Shown: in pieces, positions 45,548 through 57,229 of the stretch
Position numbering within the stretch: position 1 is the stretch's first letter
How the letters are laid out: each line of letters starts with the position of its first letter
Source: Leptobrachium leishanense
Taxonomy: Eukaryota; Chordata; Amphibia; Anura; Megophryidae
Direction of reading: 5' to 3'
NCBI GenBank assembly: GCA_009667805.1
Contig: CM019067.1
Coordinates: 160,661,049-160,725,048 of the forward strand
DNA: 64,000 nt
Notes under the pieces: model-generated
Database searches by the model: none
What the model saw: the letters and a program-made list of their open reading frames with translations, nothing else
What the model was told of the DNA's origin: nothing
Position numbers and translations under genes: made by a program

Positions 45548-45974
45548 GGCTGGGGTCAGACTAACGCACTTTTAACGTGCGTTTAGGCGCACTTAATCAC
45601 GGCCGCACTAGCAGCAAATGACACGCAATGACGGCCAATATACGAAGTACGGCCGCACGAAAGTCCGGCCGCGCAACGCAAGTGGAAAATGAACGCATTT
45701 TTTCGAGAACGCTGAACCGCTAGTACTGATGTACAGAGTGCGCTGCGGCGGCATAGCGACATGTGTGCATGATAAGGAGACGTCAGACGCTGCTCATGTC
45801 CGGCCAACATAACGTACAGACACCCAAAGTTTCCTGGTTCGGATCCGTAAAAAATCACGCACAAAAATGCGCATCGTATGACCGTTTAAGCGCTGTCCGT
45901 GAAAAAACACGTCAATGCGTTCAGACGCACTTTTTGACGTTCGCTGCGAAAAATGTGTTCGTTTGAGCCTAGCC
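45548..45974. mobile_element. GGCTRGGGTCAGAC MITE, subfamily I
   Basis: It starts GGCTGGGGTCAGACTAACGC, ends GTTTGAGCCTAGCC and is flanked by TAA on both sides. Confidence 0.88.
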
Positions 45975-46034
45975 TAAGAGGACATGCAGGCAGCCACAGA
46001 TAGGACGGTGTTCAAAAGAACCCTGACTGTTGAG

Positions 46035-46826
46035 TAGGGATGTGCGTTTCGGGTTTCGGAATTTTGGAATTTTCACGAAATTTCCCGATTTGTGCATTCG
46101 GATTCGGCCGATTTTCCGAAAATTTTCAGACCCGAAAACGGCAGATCCGAAAAAATTTCCAAAACGAAACGAAAATTTGTTCGGAATTTTTGAATGGACT
46201 AGAAATGTGTAAAATCGAAAATCATTTTCGTTCCATTCGTAATTTCGGCTCCATTCCTGATTTCGGTTCCATTTTAGTAATTTCGGACAACGTATTTTTT
46301 GGTTATATCGCTGATTCTGTAATTTTGTATCATTCCCATCTCAATGTATCCTTCTTGTAAAACCAGAGAAATCTCAATGTATCCTTCTTGTAAAACCAGA
46401 GAAATCTCAATGTATCCTTCCTGGAAAACCAGAGAAATCTCAATGTATCCTTCCTGGAAAACCAGAGAAATCTCAATGTATCCTTCGTGGAAAACCAGAG
46501 AAATCTCAATGTATCCTTCGTGTGAAACCAGAGAAATCTCAATGTATCCTTCCTGTAAAACCAGAGAAATCTCAATATATCCTTCCTGGAAAACAAGAGA
46601 AATCTCAATGTATCCTTCCCGGGAAACCAGAGAAATCTCAATGTATCCTTCTTGTAAAACATGAGAAATCTCTATGGCAAAATTATCGTATCGACATAAT
46701 TATCGTATCGACAGAAATATCGGATCCGAAAAACCATTAGGAGATCGGCCGAAACTAGCCGAAACGAAAATTTACAAAATTCGAACGAACCGAATCGAAT
46801 CGAAAAAAAATCGGTGCACAAGTCTA
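46035..46826. mobile_element. hAT MITE carrying a 33-bp minisatellite (792 bp)
   Basis: The ends TAGGGATGTGCG and TCGGTGCACAAGTCTA are flanked by CTGTTGAG on both sides (46027-46034, 46827-46834). Most of the element is CGAAA/TTTCG-rich. The middle is a tandem array derived from SINE-tail sequence. Confidence 0.9.
46338..46672 (+). repeat. 33-bp minisatellite, about 10 units
   Basis: Units of 33 bp contain 'gagaaatctcaatgtatcc' followed by 'ttcctggaaaacc' variants. The length is a multiple of three, so both strands stay open (an 11-residue repeat), which explains the long but meaningless ORFs here. The unit equals the tail of the SINE at 21550, 44321 and 52115. Confidence 0.93.
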
Positions 46827-46925
46827 CTGTTGAGCTAGATATTAAACCAGTTTTATATATTGCAGACATCTCCTGTATCTGTTACTAAACACACAGATTA
46901 CCCAGATCACCACAGTAATCATTAA

Positions 46926-47349
46926 GGCTAGGGTCAGACGAACGCATTTTTCACGTCGTCCGTGAAAAAGTGCGGTCGAACGAACGTACGTATTTTTTCC
47001 CGGAATACGCGACAGCGGTCATACGATGCCTTTTCGTCCGTGATTTTGTACGGATCATCAATAAAACTTTTTTGTGTCTGGACGTTATGTTAGCCGGACA
47101 TTAGCAGCGTCTGACGTCTCCTAATCACACACACACGCCGCTATGCGGCCGCAGCGCACTCTGTACGTCAGTAGTAGCGGTTTGACGTTCTCGAAAAAAT
47201 GCGTTCGTTGGCCACTTGTGTTGCGCGGACGAACTTTCGTGCGGCCGTTCGTCGTATGTTCCCCGGCATTGGACGTCATTTGCTGCTAGTACGGCCGTGA
47301 TTTTGTGCGGCTAAACGCACGTTAAAACTGCGCTAGTCTGACCCTAGCC
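46926..47349. mobile_element. GGCTRGGGTCAGAC MITE, subfamily I
   Basis: It starts GGCTAGGGTCAGACGAACGC, ends GTCTGACCCTAGCC and is flanked by TAA on both sides. Confidence 0.9.
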
Positions 47350-47397
47350 TAAAATCTGGCCTAGCAGTGCTCCCCGAGGACAGGGTTGGGAAACAAT

Positions 47398-48730
47398 CAG
47401 GGTTATTCAAAGAGAATCGAAAAGTCACCGCACGTTCGGTGACTTTTCGTTCTCTTCAATTTGGTGCGATTTGGCGATCCCATTTCGGCGACCCTGCGGT
47501 GTATTCAGCAAGCACCACAGGGCCGTCGTAGTGCAGGGAAAAGCCGCCGCAAACCCGCCGAACACTCACCGCAAAACCCGGTGAACGCTCCCCGAAACCT
47601 GCAAAAACATCTGGATTAACCCCACCGAACACGACGGAGAAACACGAGCAGCCGCCGATCACAGCGCAGAGCAGCAGCCGGAAAAACCGACACCGCAAAC
47701 GAATGGAATGAACTAAAAAAAAAAACAGTACGCTTGAGGCTAGGGTCAGACGAACGCATTCTGTGCGGACTGTGCGTCTGTGCACAACGGACGAACTTTC
47801 CGACTGACGACAAGGTAGTGGCCACACGGTCCGTTTTTGTGACTGATGTTTTTTTTGACTGAAGAAGGGAAAATAAATTATATGAAAAACATTTTGTCCC
47901 TCAAAAATGCTGGACGTCAAAAATGCAGTCCGTCTGACTACGTTCCATCACTCACACACAAAGCTATGTGGACGTTGCAGACGTGGAGCACTCCGCACGT
48001 CCGTTCTAGTGGTTTTAAATTCTTGCCTAACTTGCGTCCGTTTGCCGCATCCATTCTGCGTCCGCACTCTGTGCAGACGTACTTCGTGTGTGGGTTTCTA
48101 TTGATCATAATTGTATGCTACCATGGTTGTGAACACTGCGCTCGTCTGACCCGAGCCTGAATGTTTGAAAAGGGAAACGGTGTGTGGAAAGAAACTACAG
48201 AACGAAAATGTCTGAAATTTACATATACAGTAAGATCCAATGAATGATAATAAAAAGGGCTGTTACAGAAAAAATAAAAAATAATTAAAACATTTTTTTC
48301 CGTTTTGTTTTTTTGCGCAAAAAATCCTAAATAATTCTAAATAAAATCCTAAAAAATCTATAAATAAAGAGACTTTTTCTGTAGAATATTATAATCAACG
48401 GTTTATTAGGTATTAGACTAAAACGGGAATATTTTTAACATTGAAGCCTATGGGATTCGCCTGAATAAACCTGTCAAATGAAACCACCGAACAGCAGGGC
48501 AATTCGGCAACTCTTCACTGCTGGTTTTTGTTCTCTGAATAGACGAAGCATTGCTTCTCTATGGGGATTTCACTGCCCTCAAACAGGCACCGTATGTGCA
48601 GGCAATTTGCCAACATTTGGCGAACTGACTGCTCTCTGAATAGCCGAATGGCCAGGAAAGGTAACCATATGCTGAATTTCAATCTTCGGTTACCTTTCGG
48701 CCACAATTCGGATCTCTTTGAATAACCCTG
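47398..48730. mobile_element. Foldback family element, 1.3-kb form
   Basis: It starts CAGGGTTATTCAAAGAG and ends CTCTTTGAATAACCCTG. AAT lies on both sides. Interior phrases match 37920-39223 in opposite orientation. A MITE at 47738-48157 sits inside. Confidence 0.78.
47738..48157. mobile_element. GGCTRGGGTCAGAC MITE, subfamily II
   Basis: It starts GGCTAGGGTCAGACGAACGC, ends GTCTGACCCGAGCC and is flanked by TGA on both sides. TGA shows the 3-bp target need not be TTA or TAA. Confidence 0.9.
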
Positions 48731-48741
48731 AATGATTTAGA

Positions 48742-48921
48742 AAAGTGTTTCCCAAACCTGTCCTCAGGACCCTCCGACTCGCCAGGTTTTCCAGATATCC
48801 GAAGCACAGCACAGGTGTTATGATTTGCTTCTCAGATTGCAGGATTCAGTCTGCATTTCCCCAACGTGACCTGCATAATCTGGCCTGGTTGATGGTCCGG
48901 AGGACAGGTTTGGGAAACACT
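48742..48921. mobile_element. hAT-type foldback MITE (180 bp)
   Basis: The ends AAGTGTTTCCCAAACCTGTC and its near-complement are flanked by GATTTAGA on both sides (48734-48741, 48922-48929). The 8-bp duplication fits hAT. Related partial copies lie near 19140, 45300 and 47360. Confidence 0.87.
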
Positions 48922-48933
48922 GATTTAGACAAT

Positions 48934-49106
48934 CAGGGTTATTCAGAGAAAGGCAAAAACCAGGAGAACTGGCAGGAGAAGAGAACAATCCAGACCGAAT
49001 AGTCTATTTGGAAAGTGAGATAAATAGGAGAATTTTTCTGGTTTGGCTATTTTTGACCTAAAATTTTCACTTCTCCAGTCATTACACCTTTTATTGAATA
49101 GACCTG
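48934..49106. mobile_element. Foldback family element, short form (173 bp)
   Basis: It starts CAGGGTTATTCAGAGAAAGG and ends with the decayed 'gaatagacctg'. The arms carry 'aactggcaggagaagagaac' and its partner 'cttctccagtc'. Confidence 0.7.
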
Positions 49107-49203
49107 ATAGTGATTTCCTGTAGCATATGATCTGTACATACTGCAGGGAAACAATTTCATACTTCCCTGCAGAATTCATACTGCAAGAAATCCCACAGTC
49201 TTA

Positions 49204-49629
49204 GGCTGGGGTCAGACCAGCGCATTTTTAACGTGCGTTCTGGCGCACTTAATCACGGCCGCACTAGCAGCAAATGACGGGCAATGACAGCCAATATACG
49301 AAGTACGGTCGCACGAAAGTCCGGCCGCGCAACACAAGTGGAAAATGAACGCATTTTTCGAGAACGGAGAACCGCTAGTACGGACGTACAGAGTGCGCTG
49401 CGCCCGCTAGCGGTGTGTGTGTGTGATTTGGAGACGTCAGACCCTGCTCATGTCCGGCAACATAAAACGTCCAGACGCAAAAAGTTTCCTGGTTTGGATT
49501 CGTAAAACATCACGCACGAAAATGCGCATCGTATGACCGTTTTCACATATTCTGTGAAAAAATACATCAATGCGTTCGGACGCACTTTTTTACGTTCGCG
49601 TGTAAAAATGCTTTCGTTTGACCCTAGCC
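49204..49629. mobile_element. GGCTRGGGTCAGAC MITE, subfamily I
   Basis: It starts GGCTGGGGTCAGACCAGCGC, ends GTTTGACCCTAGCC and is flanked by TTA on both sides. Confidence 0.9.
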
Positions 49630-49632
49630 TTA

Positions 49633-50751
49633 GTCATAAGGAAAACATATGGAACAACTGTTGTTTCCTTACTTTAAACTCTCAACTTCATCTCACTCAT
49701 TGAAACTTCCCAGGATAGAAATTCTCTATTTCACCCTTGTTCAGACATCTAAAGGCGTGTTCAGTGCCTCAGCCGCTGCAAGTGCTAAGTTAGCAACTTG
49801 GCACTGAACGCTGTGAAGTGAACAGAAGAAAATCTACCATTGATGAACTAGAACAAAGGTGCTTAGTGATCTTTAGGATGTTGAAATACACCAAAAAGAA
49901 GTATAATTCCTTAAGAATTTACTTTTATCCTGATTAGCACATTGTTATTTTCAGCTGTGTTTATTACATTTCCCAGCTGTTGTAATTATGACCTTTATTT
50001 TTATGTGATAATAGTATGTTAAAGCACTCAGTTAAGATAAACCGAGATGAACTAAGGTCAATAGAAAGGATAGCATGTTCATCTTTTACCATTCTCAGTC
50101 CTACAATGTCAAGGTGTCCTTCCTTCAATAAGTGTTTTTCTCACTGAACTGGAGTATTAGTAATAATATAAAAATAGACATTGCAACTATCATAATCTAT
50201 TCTAGAAATTCAATTTGCGACCATATTTTACAAACTTCCACATTAACCTCTTATGTGAGAAACATATTGCCTTTGTACTGCTGTTGATTACATGTTGGAA
50301 TATTTTGAAGCGATTATAAACCTTACACTTTCTAAGATAAAAACATATTGGTACTACAGGTGCGACGAGGACTTGACACCACGTTTCTCACTGAAACTTC
50401 ACAGAAATGGAATTGGGAAATAAACAATGGCCAACTGCTATTATCTTGTTTATGTTCAACCTCTTCTGTACCGTAACCTATATTAATCAGGACACCGTGT
50501 TCTTGAATATGTTAGCTTAGCCTGTTTTTTCTAGGTAGAAATAAACTCAATTTCAAATGAACACGCAGATGGTTTGGTTACATTCCATTGTACACGAACG
50601 TCAGTGTCAAATGATGCTGCTTTATATTATTCTTGAAAGGAGGCTTCAATCAAAAGGTGAACAATAATCAAATCAAAAGGTATTGCTAATATGAAGGATG
50701 CACTTTTTGTGTCCTATGCTAAGAGTAAGGCGAAAAAGCTACTCACCATCA
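49633..50751. other. Non-coding DNA, nothing recognised
   Basis: AT-rich sequence without open frames, repeats or element ends that I can identify. Confidence 0.5.
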
Positions 50752-50755
50752 TTAA

Positions 50756-51151
50756 CCTCCCTGGCGGTCTATTTATTTAGAAAATTCTTTGCTGAAAACG
50801 GTCTATTTTTTTTTGCCCGCCATAGCGGCATCCCGAGTGTGGCTCGGGGTTAAATTCCTATGTTGCAAGCAGGAGCCCCGAGCAACACTCGGATGCCGCT
50901 GGATACATCACCTCTCCCTGCGCTCCCTCGATGTCCCCAGCTGTCTCCTCCGTCAACCTCATTACTTCCTGGTTCCCTGCTCACGAGAAGGAATCCAGGA
51001 AGTATGAGGTTGCGATCGCCGGAGGAGACTGCAGAGATCATCGAGGCAGCGCAGGGAGAGGTGATGTATACTGCCCGAGTGTGTCTCGGGGTTACCGCTC
51101 TCAGCGGGGAAATTTAACCCTGAGACACACTCGGGAACACCGCCAGGGAGG
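50756..51151. mobile_element. TTAA-target MITE, CCTCCCTGGCGGT ends (396 bp)
   Basis: The ends CCTCCCTGGCGGT and ACCGCCAGGGAGG are preceded and followed by TTAA (50752-50755, 51152-51155). Inner arms repeat 'cgagtgt..ctcggggtt'. TTAA duplication is typical of piggyBac and also of Kolobok transposons. It codes for nothing. Confidence 0.88.
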
Positions 51152-51189
51152 TTAAATATACCAATTAATACACATACATGTCTTTACAC

Positions 51190-51346
51190 TAAAGGGTAAA
51201 ATCAGGAGAATTGGCAGGAGAATTGAAAAATCTAGGTCAAAATAACTTAACCAGAACAACTCTCCCATTTATCTCACTTTCCAAATTGGCTATTTGGTCT
51301 AGATTGTTGTCTTTTCCTGCCAATTCTCCTTTTATTAATAGACCTG
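51190..51346. mobile_element. Foldback family fragment
   Basis: It carries the family arms ('aggagaattggcaggagaat', 'ctcccatttatctcactttcc') and ends 'aatagacctg'. It holds the unoccupied version of the site that is filled by a MITE at 32069-32518. Confidence 0.65.
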
Positions 51347-51560
51347 TATGTCTACAAGGTTATACCTCCTGTTACCGCAATTGCAGTTTCAGAGCTGTAG
51401 CTAGCTCCTTTTGCACCCGAGGCAAGAATAGAAAATTGTGCCCCCCCCCCATACACATACAATATTTTTAGAGGAAAATAGTCACCTTACATTCCCTGTG
51501 GACTCCATTCTTTCTGGAAGTTTCCATTGGGTGTGATCATTTATGGTTTCCCTACATATA

Positions 51561-52067
51561 CCCTACCTGGCCAAATAAAGTCACACATTCTAATATTTTT
51601 TGTTGGTCCGCCTTTTGCTGAGATTACAGCTTGCATTCGCCGTGGCTCGGATAAGCTTACGAAATGTCAAAGCATTTATTTCCATCCAGAGTGGCATTTA
51701 TTTGTGGCCAAGATCTTGTATTGATGATGGGAGAGTCGCGGCGCTGCGTAAAGTCGTCTCCAGCACATTATCCCAAAGATTAACCTCAATGGGGTTAAGG
51801 TCTGGACTGTGCGGTGGCCAATCCATGTGTGAAAATTATGTCTCATGCTCCCTCAACCACTCTTGCACAATTTGAGCCCGATGAAACCTGGCATTGCCAT
51901 CTTGGAATATGCCCGCTGTGCCATCAGGGGACAAAAAACCCATTGATGGAAAAACCTGCTCATTCAGTATATTCACATGACCTCATATTTTGGGCTCATG
52001 ATGTTGCTGAACCTAGACTTGAACAAGTGAAGCAACCCCAGATCATAACAAGCTTGCATGGAAGGTA
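51561..52067 (-). pseudogene. Tc1/mariner transposase fragment, decayed
   Basis: The minus strand reads [31 protein letters not shown], and L-P-S-S-I-Q-D-L-G, the second and third catalytic parts of a Tc1-like DDE transposase. Stops and frameshifts interrupt it. The right edge (51561) starts CCCTACCTGGCC after a TA, matching a Tc1-type terminal repeat. The N-terminal half is absent. Confidence 0.85.
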
Positions 52068-52114
52068 GTGATCATTTTTTTTCCCAGGCATTTTTTTTTT
52101 TTTTTGCTTTTTCT

Positions 52115-52307
52115 GTGAGAAAGGATTTTACCAGGAAGGATACATTGAGATTTTTCTCGTTTTCAAGTATGTCCTGGGTGGCGAGTATGTACCATTAGGT
52201 GTCTTGCCCAAGGACACTTACTGGAGAGGTGCTCTTGCCGGGATTGAACCTGTGTCTCCACAGGCTCTCTCCACGCAGAGCAGTGATGTTACCTCTACTC
52301 CACCCAG
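52115..52307 (-). mobile_element. tRNA-derived SINE, minus strand
   Basis: It is a close copy of 21550-21742, with the B-box complement at 52240-52250 and the tail at the left. A run of T (52090-52105) marks the A-rich end. Confidence 0.78.
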
Positions 52308-52842
52308 TTTGTATTGGGTGGTTGTAGAATATAGCCATGGGTCAATTTGAGTGGGGAAACCGTTCCTCCACTAATATTGCAGAGGGAACGGTGCTCTCGT
52401 TAGCCATCCACTCCGTGAAATTTAGATTTTAATTTTGGTTTGCAATCATATAATTCCTTATTAAGTCAGAATAAAAATATGATGATTGCCATGTTCATGT
52501 GTGTGCAGACCACGCACTCTGCCTGTCATCGCAGTTACCCAGAGGGTCAGAGAGGACATCTCTGTTTCAGAGAGGCTACTTTCCTTTCTCATGTCTGGAG
52601 CATCACCTATTGTCCTGTTATTGCATAGACAATATTTTGCCCCTGATAAAACCACAATTCCATTTCCTGGAACACAGCTGTTTTTAATTAACTGAGATAA
52701 TCCAGATTATCCATAGTTCGGGTGAGTGGTCAGGTATCTTTTCTGTCTACCTTTTCATATTTACCATTTTAATACTGCTGCCGTTGGTTGTGGTGCTACT
52801 CTACGTAAGTCGACCTATTTAGCACCACTGCAGTCTCTTACT

Positions 52843-53010
52843 ACAATGAGAGAGAAAGGGGGAGAGAGAGAGAGTGAGAGAGAAAGGGGGAGAGAGGGGG
52901 AGAGAGTGAGAGAGTGAGAGAGTGAGAGAGTGAGAGAGTGAGAGAGAAAAGGAGAGAGAGTGGGGAAAAAGGGAGGGAGAGAGAGGGGGAAAAGGGAGAG
53001 GGGGTGGGGG
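52843..53010. repeat. GA-rich microsatellite
   Basis: Long purine tract of GAGAGA with GTGAGA and AAAGGGGGA variants. It can form triplex DNA in principle. The ORFs seen across it are composition artefacts. Confidence 0.93.
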
Positions 53011-53912
53011 TCAGAGTGGAGAAGACAGAGTCCTGCTGATGAATCTCTAGCATACATTTCAGAAGATTCCAGCCTCTCACCTGGGGCTGGGTCTGCTTCT
53101 CCATGCCATCAAACAGGAGGCTGCCATCCTCCCAGCATGCACAGCCACTCCCATCCTGCACGCAGGGCACCAGCCATCCACCTGCACTGCAATTCTGCGT
53201 GATGTCATCACCCCCAAGCCTGGCAGTGCAGTGTCGGTTACCATAGTGACTGTGAGTGGAGGGGAGGAATGGATTGAGATCAGCAGCTGCACTTGCCTGT
53301 CATCTGGGAGTCTGCCCGCTGCCTCTCCCAAGTAAGAGCATGGTCCTGAAGTGAGCGGGAGCAAGTAGCTGAAAGGAGGAGGCGGAGACCAGTGGAGAGG
53401 AAGAGACGTCATCACAGTGCACCCCCACACAGTCTGGCAGAGCCTCTCACGAGTAAAAATTTAAGAAGTGACTCACAAGCAGGCAGCACACCATACACAC
53501 AGCATGAGCCAGGCCAGAACAGATAGCGGCAACGTTCTGGTTTGTAATGAAAATCAGTGACCGGGAAGTGGATTTTTGCGCCCCCTTGTTCTGGCAACAG
53601 GCAATGCACTGTGTCATTTGTGTTATTCCGATCCGAATCCACCATTTCCTGGGTGAGACTGATCACCCTTAGCTGCGCCCCCTTGCAGCTGTGCCCGAGG
53701 CAAGTGCCTCAGTCGCCTCGCCCTCCCTACGGCCCTGTGCAGTTTACCTGTCTCCAGCTTGAGGACCAGACCCAAACCTGTTACACTGTCAGTCCCTTCC
53801 CTGCAGTCATGCTGATCCACAACAGCTTTCCCTCCTTCACAACCCTCAGCCAGAACTTGAGGGAATGCTGTATAATTCTAACTATCTCATCATAAACACC
53901 AGACACAACCTA
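53011..53912. other. GC-rich non-coding region with a possible decayed repeat
   Basis: 53670-53740 ('gtgcccgaggcaagtgcctc') resembles 51410-51450 ('gcacccgaggcaag'), suggesting inverted or direct remnants of one transposon around 51394-53745. No reliable open frame is present. Confidence 0.4.
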
Positions 53913-54339
53913 GGCTAGGGTCAAACGAACGCATTATTCGCAGCGACAGTCAAAAAGTGCGTCCGAACGCATTGACCTATTTTTTCACGAAATGCGCAAA
54001 AACGGTCAGACGACGCGCATTTTCGTGCGTGATTTTTTTACGGATCATCAATAAAACACTTTTTGCGTCTGGACATTATGTGGGCTGGACATTAGCAGCG
54101 TCTGACATCTCCTAATCACGCACACACGCCGCTATGCTGCTGCAGCACACTCTGTAAGTCAGTGCTAGTGGTTCTGCGTTCTCGAAAAAATGCGTTCATT
54201 TTCCACTTGCGTTGCGCGGCTGGACTTTCGTGCGGCTGTACTTTGTATATTGGCCGTAATGCCTGTCATTTGCTGCTACTGCGGCTGTGATTAAGTGCGC
54301 CTAAATGCACATTCAAAATGCGTTAGTCTGACCCCAGCC
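53913..54339. mobile_element. GGCTRGGGTCAGAC MITE, subfamily I
   Basis: It starts GGCTAGGGTCAAACGAACGC and ends GTCTGACCCCAGCC, with CTA before and TTA after. Confidence 0.87.
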
Positions 54340-54488
54340 TTAGTGCAGGTAAGTAATATTTAATATTTAATTTGAGAAAGTAAAAAAAAAAAGATTTTAA
54401 CCCTTTCACTGCTGAGTGCTGAGCCATTTCGCCGCTGTGCGCTGTGCTAATTTTTACTGCTTTTGCTCATGTTTAAACGCAATTTGAA

Positions 54489-54655
54489 GCCATGGGAAAT
54501 GTTTTATCACCAACGAGTGGGAAATGTTTGACCAACAACGAGTGGGAAATGTTTGACCAACAACGAGTGGGAAATGTTTGATCAACAACGAGTGGGATAT
54601 GTTTGACCAATGAGTGGGGAATGTTTGACCAACAACGAGTGGGAAATGTTTGAAC
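54489..54655 (+). repeat. 25-bp tandem repeat, about 7 units
   Basis: The unit contains 'tgggaaatgtttgaccaaca' and 'acgag'. One unit is shortened to 22 bp. It is not obviously related to the other arrays in the window. Confidence 0.92.
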
Positions 54656-55807
54656 AACACACAGGACAGGGCATACCTGAAATAGGCCAGACAGTATACA
54701 AGGACACATTCAAACACAAGCCCAAATCGATCAGTGTTAGAGTGGTCAGTGATAGCCAAAATGGTACACAAGGGGTATCTATCAAATAAGCCAAAAATTG
54801 ATCAGAGTTAGAGTGGTCAAGGAATAGCCACGGACTGGTACACGGGGGGTAGTTCTCATACAAGCCAGGTAACAACGGAGACTGAAAAATCAACCAAGTA
54901 GTGAATCGGCAGGAGACACTCAGCACTGAGGGAACCAAACTCCACTACAGAACGATGAGCCGGATCGCGCTTTCTGCATTTAAACACGGCGGGCGTGTGT
55001 CATCATGCTGCGCCCGCCTCCTGACCAGCCCTGAGAGCTCCGGAAGCCGGCACAACTCCTGGCACCCGGCTTGCTGGTGGCGCTTCTGGGTGGCAGGCCC
55101 ACTCTGAGCCCCAGATGTGACAGATATGCTCTTACACACCCCAAATTACTGTGAGTTTTATTGCTGTGGAACTGTGCTATGTCCTGTTTTTGTTTTGGAA
55201 TGGGGTTTAAAGCCGCTACAGGTTGAGGAAGTTTACGGGGGGCCCCATGGTGAGGTTCAGTAAGGGGCCCCGTCATTTATGATGGCTGCCCTGTATGCAT
55301 CTGGTACATGGGTCAGTGCACCCAAATATTGGGCCTTTGGTGCCAGCTAGTGCCTTCACACCGTAACCCCTCTGAGGTATTGTGGAAGAGTGCAGGGTTG
55401 GACCCTGTGGTCAAATATTGAAATGATATGCACCTGTCACATTCAAGTGCAGAAAACTTGTGTCTTAGTCAGTGGTGCAAGACACCGAGAATCTAACAGG
55501 GTTATTCAAAGAGATCCGAATTGTGGCCGAAAGTTAACTGAAGACTGAAATTTAGTGTACGGTTACCTTTCCTGGCCATTCGGCTATTCAAAGAGCAGGA
55601 AGTTCGCCAAATGTTGGCGAATTGCCTGCACATATGGTGCCTGATCAGTGCCTGTATGAGGGCAGTGAAATACTCATAGAGAAGCAATGCTTCGTCTATT
55701 CAGAGAACAAAAACCAGCAGTGAAAAGTTGCCAAAATGCCCTGCTGTTCGGTGGTTTCATTCGGCAGGTTTATTCCGGAGAATCCCATAGTCTTCAATGT
55801 TAAAAAT

Positions 55808-56798
55808 TAGGGATACACCGATACCGATACTAGTATCAGTGCCGATACCGGGACCTGCACAAGTACTTGGTACTCGTGCAGGGGCCCCCGATACCTAAAC
55901 TGATACTGGAAGCCAGCGCTGGGCTGGCTTGCCAGCCGGTTTCGTTGGCGCGCTGCCTGGCTCCCCCAGCGACTTCTCTTTTCGAGCGGCCGCAGGAAGA
56001 GGTTGTAGCCCGGCCACTCATTGAGAACCATGTGCACAGCCGCAGAGTTCATGTGACTGCGGCTGTGCACGTGGTTCCCAATGAGCGGCCAGGCTACAAC
56101 CTCTGCCTGCGGCTGCTCGAAGAGAGAAGATGCCGGAAGAGCCAGGCAGCGCTGGAGGAGCCTGGCTGGGTGAGTGGGGGGCACTATGAACTGGGGGGCG
56201 CTATTAACTGGGACACTGAGCTGGGCGCAATATGAACTGGGTGAGCGGGGAGGCACTATGAGCTGAGGGCGCTATTAATGGGACACTGAGCTGGGGCAAC
56301 ATGAGCTGGGACACTGAACTGGGGGCATTTAGAGCTGGGACACTGAGCTGGGGCAATATGAGCTGGGACACTGAGCTGGGGACAATTTGAGCGGGGGCAA
56401 TTTGAGCTGGGGCAATTTGAGCTGGGACACTGAGCTGGGGCAATATGAGCTGGGACACTGAGCTGAGGGCAATTTGAGCTGGGACACTGAACTGAGGGCA
56501 ATTTGAGCTGGGACACTGAGCTGGGGCAACTTGAGCTGGGACACTGAGCTGGGGGCAATATGAGCTGGGACACTGAGCTGGGGCAATATGAGCTGGGACA
56601 CTAAGCTGTGGGCAATATGAGCTGGGACACTGAGCTGGGGCAATATGTGAGCTGGGGCAATTTATATGAGGTCTGGTCTTATTGAAATGCGGTCACATGA
56701 CATAAAATAAAAGTATCGGTACTCGGTATCGGTGAGTACTTTTAAAAAGTATCGATACTTGTACTCGGTCTTAAAAAAATGGTATCGGTGCATCCCTA
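55808..56798. mobile_element. hAT element with TAGGGATACACCGATACC end (991 bp)
   Basis: The ends TAGGGATACACCGATACC and GGTATCGGTGCATCCCTA are near-perfect inverted repeats flanked by TTAAAAAT (55800-55807, 56799-56806). A hairpin with 'tgtgcacagccgcag' and its complement lies near 56030-56070. The right half is a minisatellite. It codes for nothing plausible. Confidence 0.9.
56190..56660 (+). repeat. 28-bp minisatellite in hAT, about 15 units
   Basis: The unit contains 'gagctgggacactgagctgg' and 'ggcaatat', with length variants. Codon-like phases stay open on the minus strand and produce artefactual S/P/Q-rich ORFs. Confidence 0.92.
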
Positions 56799-57229
56799 TT
56801 AAAAATATTCCCGTTTTAATGCGATATCTAATAAACCGTTTATTATTATGTTCTGCAGTAAAGAGTCTCTTTAGTTTTAGATTTTTTTAGGATCTTTTAA
56901 GCATTTTTTGGAAAAATATTTGCAACAGTCCTTTTTATTATCATTCATTCATTGGATGTTATGTGTAAATTCCAGAAATTTTTGTTCAGTAGTTTTTTTG
57001 CAAACAGCGTTTCACTAACGGTCAAACTTTTCGCGAACATCACAAAAAATTTGAAGTTCGCTGAACTTTCGAATGGCCGATGTTCGATTCGAACCGACAG
57101 CCCATCTCTATTTACTACTTTTCAACGCTTTGCGAATAAATCTCTAATCTTATATAGTGAGCTCTAAGGGAAAGAAAAAAACTCAAATCAGTCTGCATGA
57201 TCACACACACAGCATATATATGTCCAAGA

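Larger units (their letters stand above)
55498..57135. mobile_element. Foldback family element interrupted by a hAT
   Basis: The left end CAGGGTTATTCAAAGAG is clear. The right end is decayed ('gcgaataaatctctaatc'). Interior phrases ('gcagtaaagagtctcttta', 'cagcagtgaaaagttgcc') match the 1.3-kb family form. A hAT element occupies 55808-56798. Confidence 0.65.

Noticed and set aside
46330..46664. Long open frames on both strands in the 33-bp array
   Set aside because: A period divisible by three keeps all frames open. The peptide is a simple 11-residue repeat with no coding signature.
52815..53170. L/S/P-rich minus-strand ORFs
   Set aside because: They are produced by the GA-rich microsatellite.
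54480..54660. Possible CRISPR-like array
   Set aside because: The 25-bp units are directly adjacent with no unique spacers, in vertebrate DNA.
56204..56643. S/P/Q-rich minus-strand ORFs
   Set aside because: They are translations of the 28-bp minisatellite.
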